A stretch of 64,000 nt of DNA from Streblospio benedicti (lineage: Eukaryota; Annelida; Polychaeta; Spionida; Spionidae): contig CM032666.1 in assembly GCA_019095985.1 (NCBI GenBank), positions 61,908,644 through 61,972,643 of the forward strand, given 5' to 3'. The notes beneath the pieces are model-generated. The model was not told the origin of the DNA. It did no database searches and was given only the letters and a program-made list of their open reading frames with translations. How positions within the stretch are numbered: the stretch's first letter is position 1; every line of letters starts with the position of its first letter. Position numbers and translations under genes: made by a program. Positions 1 through 12,460 of this stretch are shown here, piece by piece.

Positions 1-1499
1 CAAAGAATTAAATTTTATACATTAGAAGTCAAATGTGGTAAGGAAAGACAATTATACGTAAAATAAAAACTGATTATGGTACTTATGAAATAGACGTCCT
101 GTAATCAAACGTTCGTTCAACTTGTTATATGTTCGCATTATGACTGACTACATACATGACTGTCCGGAAAAGCACCGCGCAGTTGTAACTCGCCAACCAA
201 CTTCTATATTCTCGATTTAGCAGCCTTTTTTGGGATGTGGGTGGTTGGAGTCTCTGAAGAATATATTTTGCTTTATCATGATGATACTTGAGAATAGCAG
301 TATTCAACGAATTTTTGGAAGGCTTAGACGTGATCAGTTAATACACATCATATCACTCGCTCTGTGGCATGCCCCATAATACTGCCTTATGATTGGTCTA
401 GAATCGAAATCAGCGGTCATGAACATCTGCATAATGCCCGGCGCAATAATGCCCTCTGTAGTTTGTCAAACACGTGGCCAAAAAGTTATTTAGTTAAAAG
501 AAAATGTTAAATTTGTGATATAATGAATACGTTGAAGATTGGCATTGAAAGGGCGGGACATTTAATAAAACGGTAGTGCATGAAACACAAATAGATATGA
601 GATCAATAATTTCAAATATAGATTACGCTATCTGTCAAATAGATGCACATATATGAACAAGAACGCAATCATCAAGTATCATGCGCACATCTAAACACAG
701 AATATATATTTTTTATTTGCTTGTCTCAATGCATTTAAAAGAGCAATGACTATTGATTATGGAAATATCATTTTTCATAAACTGTGCGATTACTTGCTAA
801 TAATGTTCTACTTATAAAGTCCATGTTCATCCATAGTCAGCTGGTCTTACCTCCTGACATTAAAACTGTGGATACCACGTGTTTTGTCCCCCTCTTAGCT
901 CGTGTCGCTGACACCTTGTTGGCAATAAGATGCTTGTTTAATCGACTAATTATAAAGTCGATGTCATGTATTAAAGGGACATGCACAGCAAATGCGTCCT
1001 AAGATAAATTGAATTAATATATTTTTGATACACTTGACATGATGCTCCTATCAACTTATGATTTTGCAATTAGTAGTAAGCGTTTTGATAAAATATTATA
1101 ACCCAGAAAAAAGTGGACTGCCGTATTGGTTGCTACTTACAAATCTCCCCTGGAAAAAAAGAGCACTTCATAAAATTGCAGCCTCTATCACCCGTGCACC
1201 GATCGCGAAATTAGTTGGTCAGAAATATTAGTTACACTCAGAAGATTGCAATGTTTATAAACATGATTTTTGGGTACATTGCATGAAACCACGTTAGTGA
1301 AATGATTAAGTATGAAGAACTAGAGCACTGCACACATATAAAAATGTATATATTCAAATTGCTCAGCAACTACTATTTATGTGGCATAAAAGGAAGATAT
1401 GGAATGAAATTCACCTGTGCATGTCTCTTTAAATACATGCAATGGCGATATGTACGTGACATAAACTTTGCCGTTAAACTTCAATAAAGCAACTTCTTG
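1..1499. other. AT-rich intergenic DNA, nothing recognised
   Basis: No reading frame here longer than about 70 codons shows a recognisable domain, and I see no clear repeat structure. The short frames are of the size expected by chance in AT-rich DNA. Confidence 0.6.
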
Positions 1500-1526
1500 A
1501 TGCGGAGGCTTCTATGTGTTCACAAC

Positions 1527-1750
1527 TTTTTTTCCCAACATTTAACGATTTCGTAAATTTCATCTAAACATCCATACCAAATACTAATTCAATATTCATG
1601 TATTGCATAAAATCAATCAGTAAGCAATCAGAGAACTTCGGTCTTAGTTTTGATCCATCATAACTGGCCAAAGTGAACCGAAATATCCCAAAAAATCTTA
1701 TGCTATGAACGTCATTCATATTTCGTATGGATGCATGAAATTGGTTTAAT
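1527..1750. repeat. Dispersed repeat, copy 1 (second copy near 7.66 kb)
   Basis: This stretch resembles 7,660-7,855 in the same orientation. Both contain CTAAACATCCAT, then CATAAAATCAAT, then GAGAACTT followed by GGTCTT, then TTCATATTTCGTATG, in that order and at similar spacing. The minus strand of both reads in part as an IRNMN-V-IFF-like peptide, so the repeat may derive from an old coding sequence, but I recognise no family. Confidence 0.6.
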
Positions 1751-1879
1751 TTACCGTCATCACTAGTGTGCACTGGATACTTTGTCCTAACCCTTCATCT
1801 CAAAATTAAGCGTAAAATGGATGACTTAATTTTTTACTACTGGGCGCTGGCTACAGACCCAGCGAGCACACACATAAAA

Positions 1880-1985
1880 GTGACAAAAGCAAAGAACAAA
1901 CACACAATTGAAGAACAAACAATAAAAACACATAAAAACAAACACTAGAGCAAACAAACAATCAAACAAACCCCCAAACAAACCA
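1880..1985. repeat. A-rich AAAC-type simple sequence
   Basis: A run of imperfect AAAC, AACAAAC and CACATAAAA words with almost no G on the plus strand. It may be a decayed A-rich tail or an independent microsatellite. Confidence 0.6.
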
Positions 1986-3073
1986 TCACTGTCATTAGAC
2001 AATAAAACGCCTGATCAAAGTGCATGTCGCTCACTGCAGTAGGCTATTTGACCAGTGGTCATTAAGCCCCATTATCGAGCCGGCGGTCTGAGCCTGCATA
2101 TATTTCCAGCCAGGAAGCTCCCTGCTCGTATTTGCCCCAGTCTCGGACCTGCCATAAAATTCATTACAGTGAATTCCTCGGATGGCATAAATTTCACATC
2201 TGATGCAGATTGTTAATTTCAGTTGAAATCACTGGATGTTCCACTGTGTAAAGCCGCGCTCAGACAGTGCCGAATTGTGAAACAGCATCAGCCGTGGTTT
2301 TGAGGCCATTGTTGACTGGTACAGTTAAACAGCAATTTTGTCTCATTGTCTATATTACTATGTGTAGGCGGATTTTTAAAAGTCAGGGTCATTGTTGGTC
2401 CTATTAGGGCTTATTAATGGTCAATTCCCTATTTGAAAATTTAAAAAATCTTTTCCCCGGCAGATATCTATTTTAGCCTCTTTCTAACATTCCACTATTT
2501 TCCAGCTCTCCTCCTTCCAATATTTTATCCCACATCCTATATACCCCGGGTATATACATCCACCTGTTAGTTTCTCATCTGCTACGGGGCAGTGGGAATT
2601 TGGAATCCATATTCATGGCTGTCTGACTGGCGCGTAGGGCATTTGTTGACGTAGGCAGTAGGGGGCGTGGTCCAAGCTATTGGCTTTAATCATGGGCTAA
2701 CCTCGTGACGCGTGCGTGGTTTAATACAATATTTACTGAGTTAAACATTCAAACATATACATATGTGTATTTTTTAGAATGTTTGGCATTGTTAAAGTCC
2801 CCTTCACCACTCTATTACACATACTCATTAACTCATTAATTCATTAATTCATGTACCGATATTTATCCGTATCTAATTTGGGTCACTACGTTTAACAGCA
2901 AGTTATTCTTGATAATTTGTGATTGATTAGATGAGCATTCAAATCTCCACATATCTGAATTTCTCCCACGTCTGACTGTCTTTATGAATGGGTAAGCCGT
3001 AAGATATTTTCTGATATCTTCATAATTTCAAACGGCAATCCTTGCATAAATTACGATAATTATGTCAGAGTTT
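1986..3073. other. Non-coding stretch
   Basis: No coding sequence or structured repeat was recognised. Base composition is mixed, with a slightly GC-richer patch near 2,600-2,720. Confidence 0.5.
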
Positions 3074-3191
3074 AAGTCTCGCAAGAGGTCATTTGGTGAA
3101 ATAAGGACCTCTAAAGAATGGACCGAGCCCCGCAGGGGAGAGGTCCATTTGAAGAGGTCCTTATTTCACCAAATGACCTCTTGCGAGACTT
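3074..3191. repeat. Near-perfect palindrome (foldback), 39-bp arms
   Basis: The left arm 3,074-3,112 is the exact reverse complement of the right arm 3,153-3,191. Pairing continues slightly outside both arms with one indel. The 40-base centre contains a smaller inverted pair, TGGACC and GGTCCA, around a GC-rich core. This is the layout of a small foldback element or MITE end pair. No coding potential. Confidence 0.85.
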
Positions 3192-3423
3192 TAAAAGACT
3201 TAATGGGTGTGCCCTAAGGGATGCATTATCGTTTACAAATGATAGAAAATATGTTTATCTTTAATTTAATACTTTTTAAACATGATGAAATGCATGCTAT
3301 GTCACTATTTCTTTAAACATGGAATTGCCCACGCCAGTGCTGTGTTGTGCGTTAGACATGTTGTCTCTACTCGGTCTGAAACAAAACAATGAATTATTGA
3401 TAAAAACGTTCATATAGATCTAT

Positions 3424-5155
3424 ATGTACATTGTTCAATACTGTATATATATAGTATATATTTGCAAAAACGTAAACGTGTATATTGTGCTTTCATTGAC
3501 TACAAAAAAGCATTTGACTCAGTGGATAGAATCCTTTTATGGAAAAAACTTATTGCCCAAAATATCAATGGAAGGATTTTTAAAGTTATTATTAATTTGT
3601 ACAATGAAGCTAAATCTTGTGTAAAACAGGAAAGAATATCTGAACTATTTCAATGCAACATTGGTGTTAGACAAGGAGAAACTTTATCTCCTCTTCTTTT
3701 TGCTTTGTTTCTGAATGACCTTCAGTCTTACCTACAAAAGGATTATAATGGTCTTTCCTATTTTCATGATATTATTGAAGAAAAACTTCAAGATGAAGAC
3801 ACTATAACTTATTCTAAGACTATTTTTACTTTTATATGCTGATGACACCATATTATTAGCAGAACATGCACATGATTTACAATCAGCACTGAATTCCATG
3901 CATACTTATTGTTGTGATTGGAAACTAAATATTAATATTAATAAGACTTAAGTAGTGATATTTTCTAGAGGTAAAGTGAGAAATTTTCCAATTTTTACAA
4001 TTGGAGGTAGACAGCTAGAAGTGGTGGATGATTACACATATTTAGGAGTGATTTTTAACTATAATGTGAAATTTGGTAAATCCCAGAAAAAACAATTTGA
4101 CCAAGCTTCAAGAGCTATGTTTTCAATAATTCAAAAATCAAGAAAACTTTCACTTCCAGTGTATTTACAGTTGGAATTATTTGACTCTGGTAGCTCCCAT
4201 AATTTTGTATGGTAGCGAGGTTTGGGGCTATGAGTCTCATGAATTAATAGAAAAATTACATCTACAATTTTGTAAAATAATTTTAAAAGTAAATAGAAGT
4301 ACTCCATCATGTTTGGTTCTTAGTGAATTAGGACGTCAAACCATTTCAAATAGTATTAAAACTAGAATGGTGTGCTATTGGTTTAAATTAATAAGTTGTA
4401 AAAATGAACATAAAATTTCTGTTTTATTATACAAACTATTATATAAATTAGATTTAAGTAATGAATTTAATTCTCCGTGGATTATATGTGTTAAAAATAC
4501 TCTTAATAGTCTAGGTATGTCAGACATATGGCTTTCACAGAATCATATAAGTTTATCATTGAATCATTTCAAACATTTGGTGAAGAGTAGATTATCAGAT
4601 CAATATAGACAGACATGGTCCTCAACTGTGAACGACTCTGCAAAATGTCTTAATTATAGACTATTTGAAGATGAACTGAAGCTGGAAGAATATTTAAATA
4701 TTCTTCCCAAAAATCTTTCAATACCACTGTCATGAAGGTATTGATAGACATGAAAAACTTAGTCATCTGTGTACTGCACAAGTTGTTGGAGATGAGTTTC
4801 ACCCTTTATTTGAATGTGAACATTTTTCAAATGATAGACGAACTTTTCTTAAAAGACATTACTATATAAGACCAAATATTTTGAACTTTAAATAATTATT
4901 TTGTGATTCCAGCCGTAGAGAATTGATTAATTTGTGCCAGTTTATAAAAGCTATAATGAAAGTTGTAGTGTAAACACTGCTTACATTTAATGTATAATGT
5001 TTTATGTATATCTTATATATCTCTTTTTGTTCCTCAACAGTATCATATCTGAATACTATGCATTTCTTGAATTAACTTTTACAATATTTTATATTATAAT
5101 AATCTCATATACCATTATAGGTTACGAGAATAAAGTTCAATAGTTCAATAGTTCG
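3424..5155 (+). mobile_element. 5'-truncated LINE (non-LTR retrotransposon)
   Basis: The element carries the reverse-transcriptase region of ORF2, its C-terminal region, a short AT-rich 3' UTR with AATAAA near 5,130, and a tail of repeated TTCAATAG units at about 5,134-5,150. Such short repeat tails are common on LINEs of the Jockey/CR1/L2/RTE kind. The 5' part is missing: homology starts just before the RT A-motif. The subfamily cannot be named without a library search. Confidence 0.85.
3462..4973 (+). pseudogene. LINE ORF2 fragment: reverse transcriptase and C-terminal region
   Basis: The RT palm is readable in order: AFIDYKKAFDSVDR (motif A) near 3,495-3,535, GVRQGETLSPLLFALFLND (motif B) near 3,663-3,720, and ADDTILLAEHA (motif C; ADD where many LINEs have YADD) near 3,840-3,870. 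YTYLGVIF follows near 4,035, then APIILYGSEVWG near 4,190-4,220. The rest to about 4,735 is the LINE C-terminal region, and coding similarity continues to a stop near 4,973 through a GDEFHPLFECEHF-like segment. The frame is broken by a shift just before motif C, a stop near 3,949, a shift near 4,190 and one near 4,735, so it is inactive. The endonuclease domain and ORF1 are absent. Confidence 0.85.
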
Positions 5156-6560
5156 TTCTATCATTCCTTGCAAAATCACCGCCAATAACCCACGCTGATT
5201 GGTCAATCAGCGTGCTCAATTATGCGATGGAATTAACGCTCCAGAGCGTGTGGAGACTACTACTACGGCACTAGTCTAAACTCGTCACATTATCAATACA
5301 GCCCCTGATGTCGCAAGGCGTGTCCCGTGTAGAGGAGAGCAAAAGTTTAGACTAGCGCCGTAGTATTGGTCTCCGTGGGCTCTTTTTGGGCAAAATTGAC
5401 TTGCAATGAGAATGTTATATGATTTATTTTAAAATAAAATGGATTTTAGTCATGATAGAATGGTGATTGACCACTCGATTGTCGCGTCAATCGCAAAATT
5501 GAGCATGCTGACGTCTGATTTACCCTCACTTCGTTCGGGCAAATCAGACGTCAGCATGCTCAATTTCGCAATTGACACTCCAATCTCGTGGTCAATTTCT
5601 ACATTCTATCATTCCGTGCAAAAATCTCCGCCAATAACCCACGCTGATTGGTCATTCAGCGCGCTCAATTTTGCGATGGAAAACACGCTCCAGAGCGCGC
5701 GGACGGCGCTTGTCTAAACTCCTCACATTATCAATACAGCTGCTGACGTCGCAAGGTGTGTTCCGTGTAGCGGAGAGCAGAGGTTTAGACTAACGCCGTA
5801 GAAGTGGTCTCCGCGCGCTCAAAACAAACGAAATTGACTTGCAATGAGAATGTTATAATATGATTTAATTTGAAATAAAATGGATTTTAGTCATGATAGA
5901 ATGGTGATTGACCACTCGATTGTTGTGTCAATCGTGAAATTGAGCATGCTGACGTCTGATTTACCCTCACTTCGTTTGGGTAAATCAGACGTCTGATTTA
6001 CCCTCACTTTGTTTGGGTAAATCATATGTCATCATGCTCAATTTCACGTTCTATCATTCCGTGCAAAAATCACCGCCAATAACCCACGCTGATTGGTCAA
6101 TCAGCGTGCTCAATTTTTGCGATGGAAAACACGCTCCAAAAAAACCCCACAGCGCTAGTCTAAACTCCTCGCAATATCAATACAGTCGCTGACGACGCAA
6201 GGCATGTTCATGCTGTGTGGAGAGCAACAGTTTAGACTAACGCCTTCGCGCACTCAAAACAAACGAAATTGACGTCTCTGCGCGCTCAAAATAAGCAAAA
6301 TTGACTGGCAATGAGAATGATATAATATGATTTATTTTAAAATAAAATGGATTTTAGTCATGATAGAATGGTGATTGACCACTCGATTGTCGTGTCAATC
6401 GCAAAATTGAGCATGCTGACGTCTGATTTACCCGCACTTCGTTCCGGTAAATGAGACATCAGCATGCTCAATTTTGCGATTGACACTCCCATCTCGTGGT
6501 CAATTCCTACAATTGACACTCCAATCTCGTGGTCAATTCCTACAATAGTTAGATACTGAT
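5150..6560. repeat. Tandem array of ~450-bp units, each with foldback hairpins
   Basis: About three units recur with landmarks at 5,439, 5,879 and 6,346 (ATGGATTTTAGTCATGATAG) and at 5,157, 5,608 and 6,050 (TTCTATCATTCC). Each unit holds two inverted repeats. One runs from TGATAGAAT on the left (5,453) to ATTCTATCA on the right (5,604), with a core whose arms contain TTGAGCATGCTGACGTCTGA and its complement. The other pairs GTAGT-containing arms ending in GTCTAAACT and AGTTTAGAC. A CTGATTG-GT-CAATCAG palindrome with a CCAAT box also recurs. The 92-codon frame at 5,439 is a by-product of the palindrome. Confidence 0.8.
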
Positions 6561-7010
6561 GTGTCTCTTATCCACGTGTCATGCAGTCATCATTCCAAAA
6601 ATCAATACGTCGTTGCAGGGACAAACAATCTGTAGTTGCATAGATATTTGGCTGTATTTTGTACTCTGACTAAATGTTCAATGAATGACATATTGATATA
6701 AGATGAAGTAATATTCTGAATTTGATAATATATATGGTAAAAGAGAGAGGAATTCAAGTATGTTTTTGAATTATTGAATTTGGACCATAAATAATTTTGG
6801 TAATAGATTTTTTCGTATAGTATGATGAGAATCTGGCATCATGGAAAGTTCTCCAGATATAGATAATACGAATACTGCAATACTTTTCAAATATATTGCA
6901 ATACTTTTGCAATATTCTATTGCATTTACTAAAAGTATTGCAATACAGTATTGCGAGGCTTTGCAATACTGCAATACTTGCAATACTTACTATTGCACCC
7001 ACCGACCGAC
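6560..7010. repeat. Non-coding, with degenerate GCAATACT repeats
   Basis: From about 6,868 to 6,995 the word GCAATACT and close variants recur roughly ten times with irregular spacing, in both orientations. The rest is AT-rich and unremarkable. Confidence 0.6.
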
Positions 7011-7060
7011 TATGTATGTATGTATGTATGTATGTATGTATGTATGTATGTATGTATGTA

Positions 7061-7116
<56 letters not shown>

Positions 7117-7122
7117 CGTGCG

Positions 7123-7176
<54 letters not shown>

Positions 7177-7195
7177 CATGCATGCATGTATGTAT
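7011..7195. repeat. Compound microsatellite (TATG)n then (TG)n
   Basis: About 14 TATG units are followed by two long (TG)n tracts separated by a GCGTGCGTGCGCATG interruption, ending in CATG/TATG units. The many 60-150 codon Cys-Val or His-Thr frames crossing it on both strands are artefacts of this simple sequence. Confidence 0.97.
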
Positions 7196-7655
7196 GTCTC
7201 CGGACAAGAGAGCTTTAACCGTTGCATCGCTTTCGTTCAAACTTTACACGACTATGAGGTACGCGGCGACACCGAAGTGATTCAATTTTGGGCCCTCTGC
7301 CAATAAAATTGTGCTTTCTAGAAGCTCATTTATGACACTTTTAATGATATTCAATGCACTAAAGCCAGCAAGAAAAAAATCAATATTCCCACCAAGCAGC
7401 AAATGTTGAAGAAATATACCAGCTTGAAAGGGGAATATTGCACAAATCAGGGCCGTGAATTAACAGATATACCACTACTAAACATAGCATTATGCATACA
7501 ATCCGCTATTGTCGCCAATAATAGTGTCATTTTTGATGCAGCGATAATGGATGAATTTACCGTGGCGTCAATGGGCGCCAAATGTTCACGAAATAGCTGC
7601 TTCTTTGGGGGGTTACTATATACTCATTGTTCCTTTAATCTGTATTTTTTCTATA
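7196..7655. other. Non-coding stretch
   Basis: A 110-codon frame at 7,403-7,735 has no recognisable domain and runs into a dispersed repeat. I do not call it a gene. Confidence 0.4.
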
Positions 7656-7659
7656 TGTA

Positions 7660-7855
7660 CAGATTCTCACAAACTTTATCTAAACATCCATTCCAAATAC
7701 TTATGCAATATGGCATAAAATCAATTAAATATTAGTCTGAGAACTTTGGTCTTCGTTATGATCAGCCAAAAGTAGCAAAAGTGAACCCGAAATCCTGAAA
7801 AACCCTATAGGGTGAACCTCGTTCATATTTCGTATGTATATAAAAAATTGGCATA
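7660..7855. repeat. Dispersed repeat, copy 2 (first copy at 1.53 kb)
   Basis: Shares ordered blocks with 1,527-1,750, including CTAAACATCCAT, CATAAAATCAATTA, GAGAACTTTGGTCTT and GTTCATATTTCGTATG. The copies have diverged by substitutions and small indels. Confidence 0.6.
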
Positions 7856-7879
7856 CTTTACCGGCCACATATAATAGAA

Positions 7880-9985
7880 AAAGATTAACAACCTGCCAAA
7901 CACACATCATGACATTTTGCTGATCAAACATCAACTGTAAAATACTGCAGTCACGCAGCCTTCATCGTGACAGTACATGCCTATACTTTCTTCCATATAT
8001 GGCAAGTTTGGTATCAATTTAAAGGTCTATACACACGCTTGACGTTGCCATTCATTGATTTTTCATATCACATTTTCTAAGAAATAAAAAAATAGTTTTC
8101 CTGCGAAAATGTGTACTTTGTTTACATCCGTGTTTGAATACTGCAGGTGCTTGCAGGTGCGTGCTGGAAAATGCTTCTTTTTCACGTCGTCGATGAATAA
8201 TTAGTTTTTTTTTAACTTTCAAATCGATGCAAACGGATAGAATTTATGATGTACAATGTTTGTTCAGTGATAATTTAGGTTGTCATAGAATGTAAACAAC
8301 ATAAAAGGTCTGTTATTGTCGTGTATTCTAATATCGGCAGGTGCCCGACAGCATGAACATATTCGAATCGAACGTTGTCCGTTTGAGGTGTGGTATATTG
8401 AAAAATATACTCCATCTGTTTGAGGCTCTCAACCTATAAGAACACACCATTTAGGGGAGTGTTACATTATTAGAGTGGTATAATCATTATTGGGTTTGAA
8501 ACTGATGTTGATTATTATCTGTTATTCAAATAGTACTATTGTATGGCAACACAAATATCTTTTTGCTGGATATTTTGATTCTGATTCATTCTGATGTTTT
8601 CTACTCAAATTCACAAATTTCTTGATAGTAAAGTATACATCATTTCAGTATATATCTTAATTGCCCATAAGTCAACGTCGTTCTAGCGACGCAGTGTTCT
8701 TTGAACACTTTTGATTTAGTTGCCATGTGCTTTTTCATAATATATTGTTGGAATATATTATATTCACAAAAAACCTACTATATTATATGTCAAGTACTTA
8801 TAATTATGAATTTTACCAGATGCAATTATAACAGTATGATGATATGCACCAAATCGAAAATTGAAGTTTGGTCTTATTTCATTTCTTTCAAAAATCGCTT
8901 TATGTTTTCAGTAGTTTTTAGCTTCATTTGTAATGCTTTCTTATAAATATAAAAACATCTCAGAAAAGAAGAAAATTATTTATATATTCACATTCTAATT
9001 GAAAATACAATGATCTAAACCTTGAAATAAATAGATCCAGCCAGTCTTCTAATTGATAAATGGGGGGGGGGGGGGCAGTGGTCCGGCCCCCCTTAGAATT
9101 TCAAAACATGATGTTCCAGGGAGAAGAAATCTAACTTGATATGTTTCTGCCAGACGGTGTGGAGGCTAGCAATTGCATTTTTACTTAGACATTGGTTTTT
9201 GTTTGGGTTGGGCCCGCCTTCTAGAAATCCTGGGGGCGCCTATGGCGTGAATTGAAAATAATAACATATACATAAATGATACACAACTTTTTGATGCCCT
9301 AGCCCAGGTCTGAAATATATGTTGTTGAATCTCTTCCTACGGTAGATCGGTGTATAGTTTACCATCTTCATGTCAACATCGGAACTATGATCGTGCTCAT
9401 TATCTTATTTGTGAAATGTTAAAGCAGGAGTCATTCTTTTTGTTCTCTGAAATTTTGCAAAATCCTGCAAAATCCCTCATAATTAATTAAGGTGACTACA
9501 TGATTTCTTACCAACAACCTGGTGAAAAATCCATGGCTGCCTTGTCCAGATCATGAAGGGCTGGATGGTTCTAAAGGGTATTAAAATGGTATCCTCATTC
9601 AATGCGTAAGTCACATAACCCGGCAGATGTCTGGGATCTGTGGAGCTCGGTGGCTTTTTTTGCTGTTGCTAAGTTCCCTTCATCCGTGGTATAGCTTGGT
9701 GACGTGAACGAATACGAAACAAACACCAGACGATATGCATATATGGTTGGTTTGAAAAGGCAAGTTTTACAAGCAACTACCAGCCGGTGATTGGGCGGAC
9801 ATCTACCAATGCTCTGCAGGTAACGGCTGGAGATTGCGGAAGCCCGACCGATGTCCGGCAAAAATCGCATCGGAACCTCATTGGCTGAGCTTTGAGAATT
9901 AAGCATAATTAAAGCCACAACTGAACCCACTGTTAAATTTACTTGTAACACTGAATATATGCACAGTGTAACAGGTTTCCGTATG
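7880..9985. other. AT-rich intergenic DNA with a poly-G tract
   Basis: No gene recognised. A run of about 15 G lies at 9,062-9,076. The region 9,100-9,250 is somewhat GC-richer. The 136-codon minus-strand frame at 9,595-10,005 has no recognisable domain and partly overlaps the next repeat block. Confidence 0.5.
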
Positions 9986-9989
9986 CTGA

Positions 9990-10898
9990 CGATCATCTGA
10001 AGCAACCATCCTCCATGCGAAATGGAGGGGTAAAAGAAATAACTCAGATTTATGAGAGAAAAGCTTGAAAATGTTTCCAGACTGAGTAAAAGAGGGAAGT
10101 TTGAATATATATTCTATGTGAATTGAAAGACTAAAACAGGCCACTAGTATACAATCTTGTAGTTTATTGGGATAAAAAAAGCACCAATAGTGAGGTAAAA
10201 TATTATTTAATTGATAAGTAAAATAGTCCTTGTTTTCTATTTTTGGAGAAATTTGATTTCGTACGCAGTCACAGATAAACACGGATAAATAAGTAATTAT
10301 TAAATTAAAAACAAAGACACAATGTACTCAGTGCTCCAGACAATTCAGAAAAGGAAGTATATGGTCGAGATCTGTTTTGTTACTTGCATGCCGGCAGATC
10401 TTAGTGTCAGTATGGACCATTACAATTTAGTCATTTTGTCATTTTGTGGAAGCTATTAATATTTATACTCTACTTGTATTTATATTTGTATATATTATTA
10501 TTATTTAATTAGGATAGTTACAAGACATTGAACCCTTCATATGTACCGTATACATTATCATGTAAATAGATCTGTATATTAAAAAAAGCAAAAAACAAAA
10601 CAAAACAATTTTAGATCTGTTGACTATTCAGACCCCCTTTCAAATCTCCAAAAGCCAGCTTTAGGCAGAAAGACTCAATGAGCTCTAGATGCTCTAGATC
10701 ACACTCTAGACGAGCAAGAAAAGTGAGCAGAAGCTCAAGATTAGCAGATCAATAATGAAACTCCTCAATCAGTCAGATATCTTCTTTTTTGGAGCCAGAT
10801 CATCCCCGATACATCACAAATGTCCAACCCGGGAGCATTCCAAACTACCAACTTCCAAGAGAAATGGAGGGGTAAAATTAATTGTCTTGGATGTGCAG

Positions 10899-10941
<43 letters not shown>

Positions 10942-12460
10942 AAATTTTTCCATGTGAAATGGAAGACTAAAACATACCCTTTGATATATACAATTTTATA
11001 GTTTACACGGATCAAATAAACACACTAATACTGAGTTAAAATAATAATCAAGTGATATATGAAACTACTTTTCACATAATTGTCTCTGTACTTGTACTAT
11101 AGTGGATTAGTGTGCATTAAATCTTCATTAGATCTATTAGCTGAGAATGTGTTGTATAAACACGAAATATATTCTTCTCTCTTTGATACAATTTATTTGA
11201 TAATAGATATATAAAACAGTCACTGCTTTCCATTTTCGGAGACATTTAGTTAATCATACATCCCATATAAACGCAGATAAATCAGCAACTAATTAAATTA
11301 AAAACTTAAGCACAATGTACCAAGTGGTCAAGACAATCCAGAAAACCAAGCAGATGGTCGAGATCTATTTCGTCACTTGCATGCCTGCCGATCTTAGTGT
11401 TAGTAAGGACGATAATTAGAGTTTGGATCTGTCGATATTCAGCCTCCAAAAGTCTCAACAGATCATTTCTAGAAGAAAGACATAGGGATGCCCTAAATGA
11501 GCTCCATATGCTCTAGATGACCCTCATACGACCCAGACAAACGGGCAGATCGAAAATGAAACTAGATGTACTCAATCAAACGATATATCATATTATTTAC
11601 TGTATTTCTTTTTTCTTGTTTTCATATTAAACATAATTGTATAATACAAGCAATTTGCTTGCCTGCTATATATATATATTTTTGTTTTCAACTGACTTAT
11701 AAGCCAGTATTGGCTGGGTGATAATATTAATATATTAGTACTTTGAATGTATATTCTGTATATCACATGTCAGTATAATAAAGGATTACTTAGTTTACTT
11801 ACTTACTTACGAATATCTCCATTTTTTGAGTCAGTTCATCCACATTCTGTCCCGAATTATGTCCAACCCGGGATGATTCCAGACTACTATTCTCCATGCG
11901 AAATGGAGGTGTAAAATTAACTGTCTTGGATGGAATACTTTTTTTACAGTACATTTAGAGAGAGAGGATCTTTTTCCCATGTGAAATGAAAGATTAAAGC
12001 AGACCGTTGATATACAATTTTATAGTTTACCTGGATCAAATCAACGCACCAACAATGCTTTAAAATATGATTTATATGATACATTAAACAGTCACTGTTT
12101 GCTATGCTTTCAAACATGTAATTATGAATACACTCACAGATACGCGCAGATAAACCAGTAATGATTAAATTAAAGATATAAACACAATGTACCCAGCGCT
12201 ATAGACTATCAGGATGGTCCGATCTGATTCGTCACTTGCATGCCGGCCGATCTTCGTGGGTAATGCCGATTGCGGTTTGGATCCGTCGACCATACATCAT
12301 CCCAAAGTCTTCACAGACCAGCTTTAAGCTGAAAGACCTTGGGATGCTCCACATGATTGAGATGGTCCACCAGACGACCCACTAAATAGAGCAGATGGTC
12401 CAGATTAGCAAATCAATAATCTATATAATGGGAGCCCACTGTTTAAAACAACTACTTCTC
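9990..12460. repeat. Three diverged ~0.9-kb repeat units in direct orientation
   Basis: Two landmarks recur in order: CCATGCGAAATGGAGG or a close variant at about 10,012, 10,855 and 11,895, and ACTTGCATGCCGGC or a variant at about 10,381, 11,374 and 12,233. Between them lie shared blocks on AATGAAAGACTAAA, ATACAATTTTATAGTTTA and AACACAATGTAC. The minus-strand frames of 127 and 136 codons over the first unit are not conserved in the others, so I treat the block as non-coding repeat. Confidence 0.75.
10906..10937. repeat. (GA)n microsatellite
   Basis: A pure GA run of about 32 bases inside the second unit of the surrounding repeat block. Confidence 0.95.

Noticed and set aside
5439-5717. 92-codon frame in the foldback array
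   Set aside because: It spans both arms of a palindrome, is not preserved in the other units and encodes no recognisable domain.
6754-7306. Seven overlapping frames of 65-157 codons rich in Cys-Val, Met-Tyr-Val or His-Thr
   Set aside because: They are translations of the (TATG)n/(TG)n microsatellite on both strands and carry no protein information.
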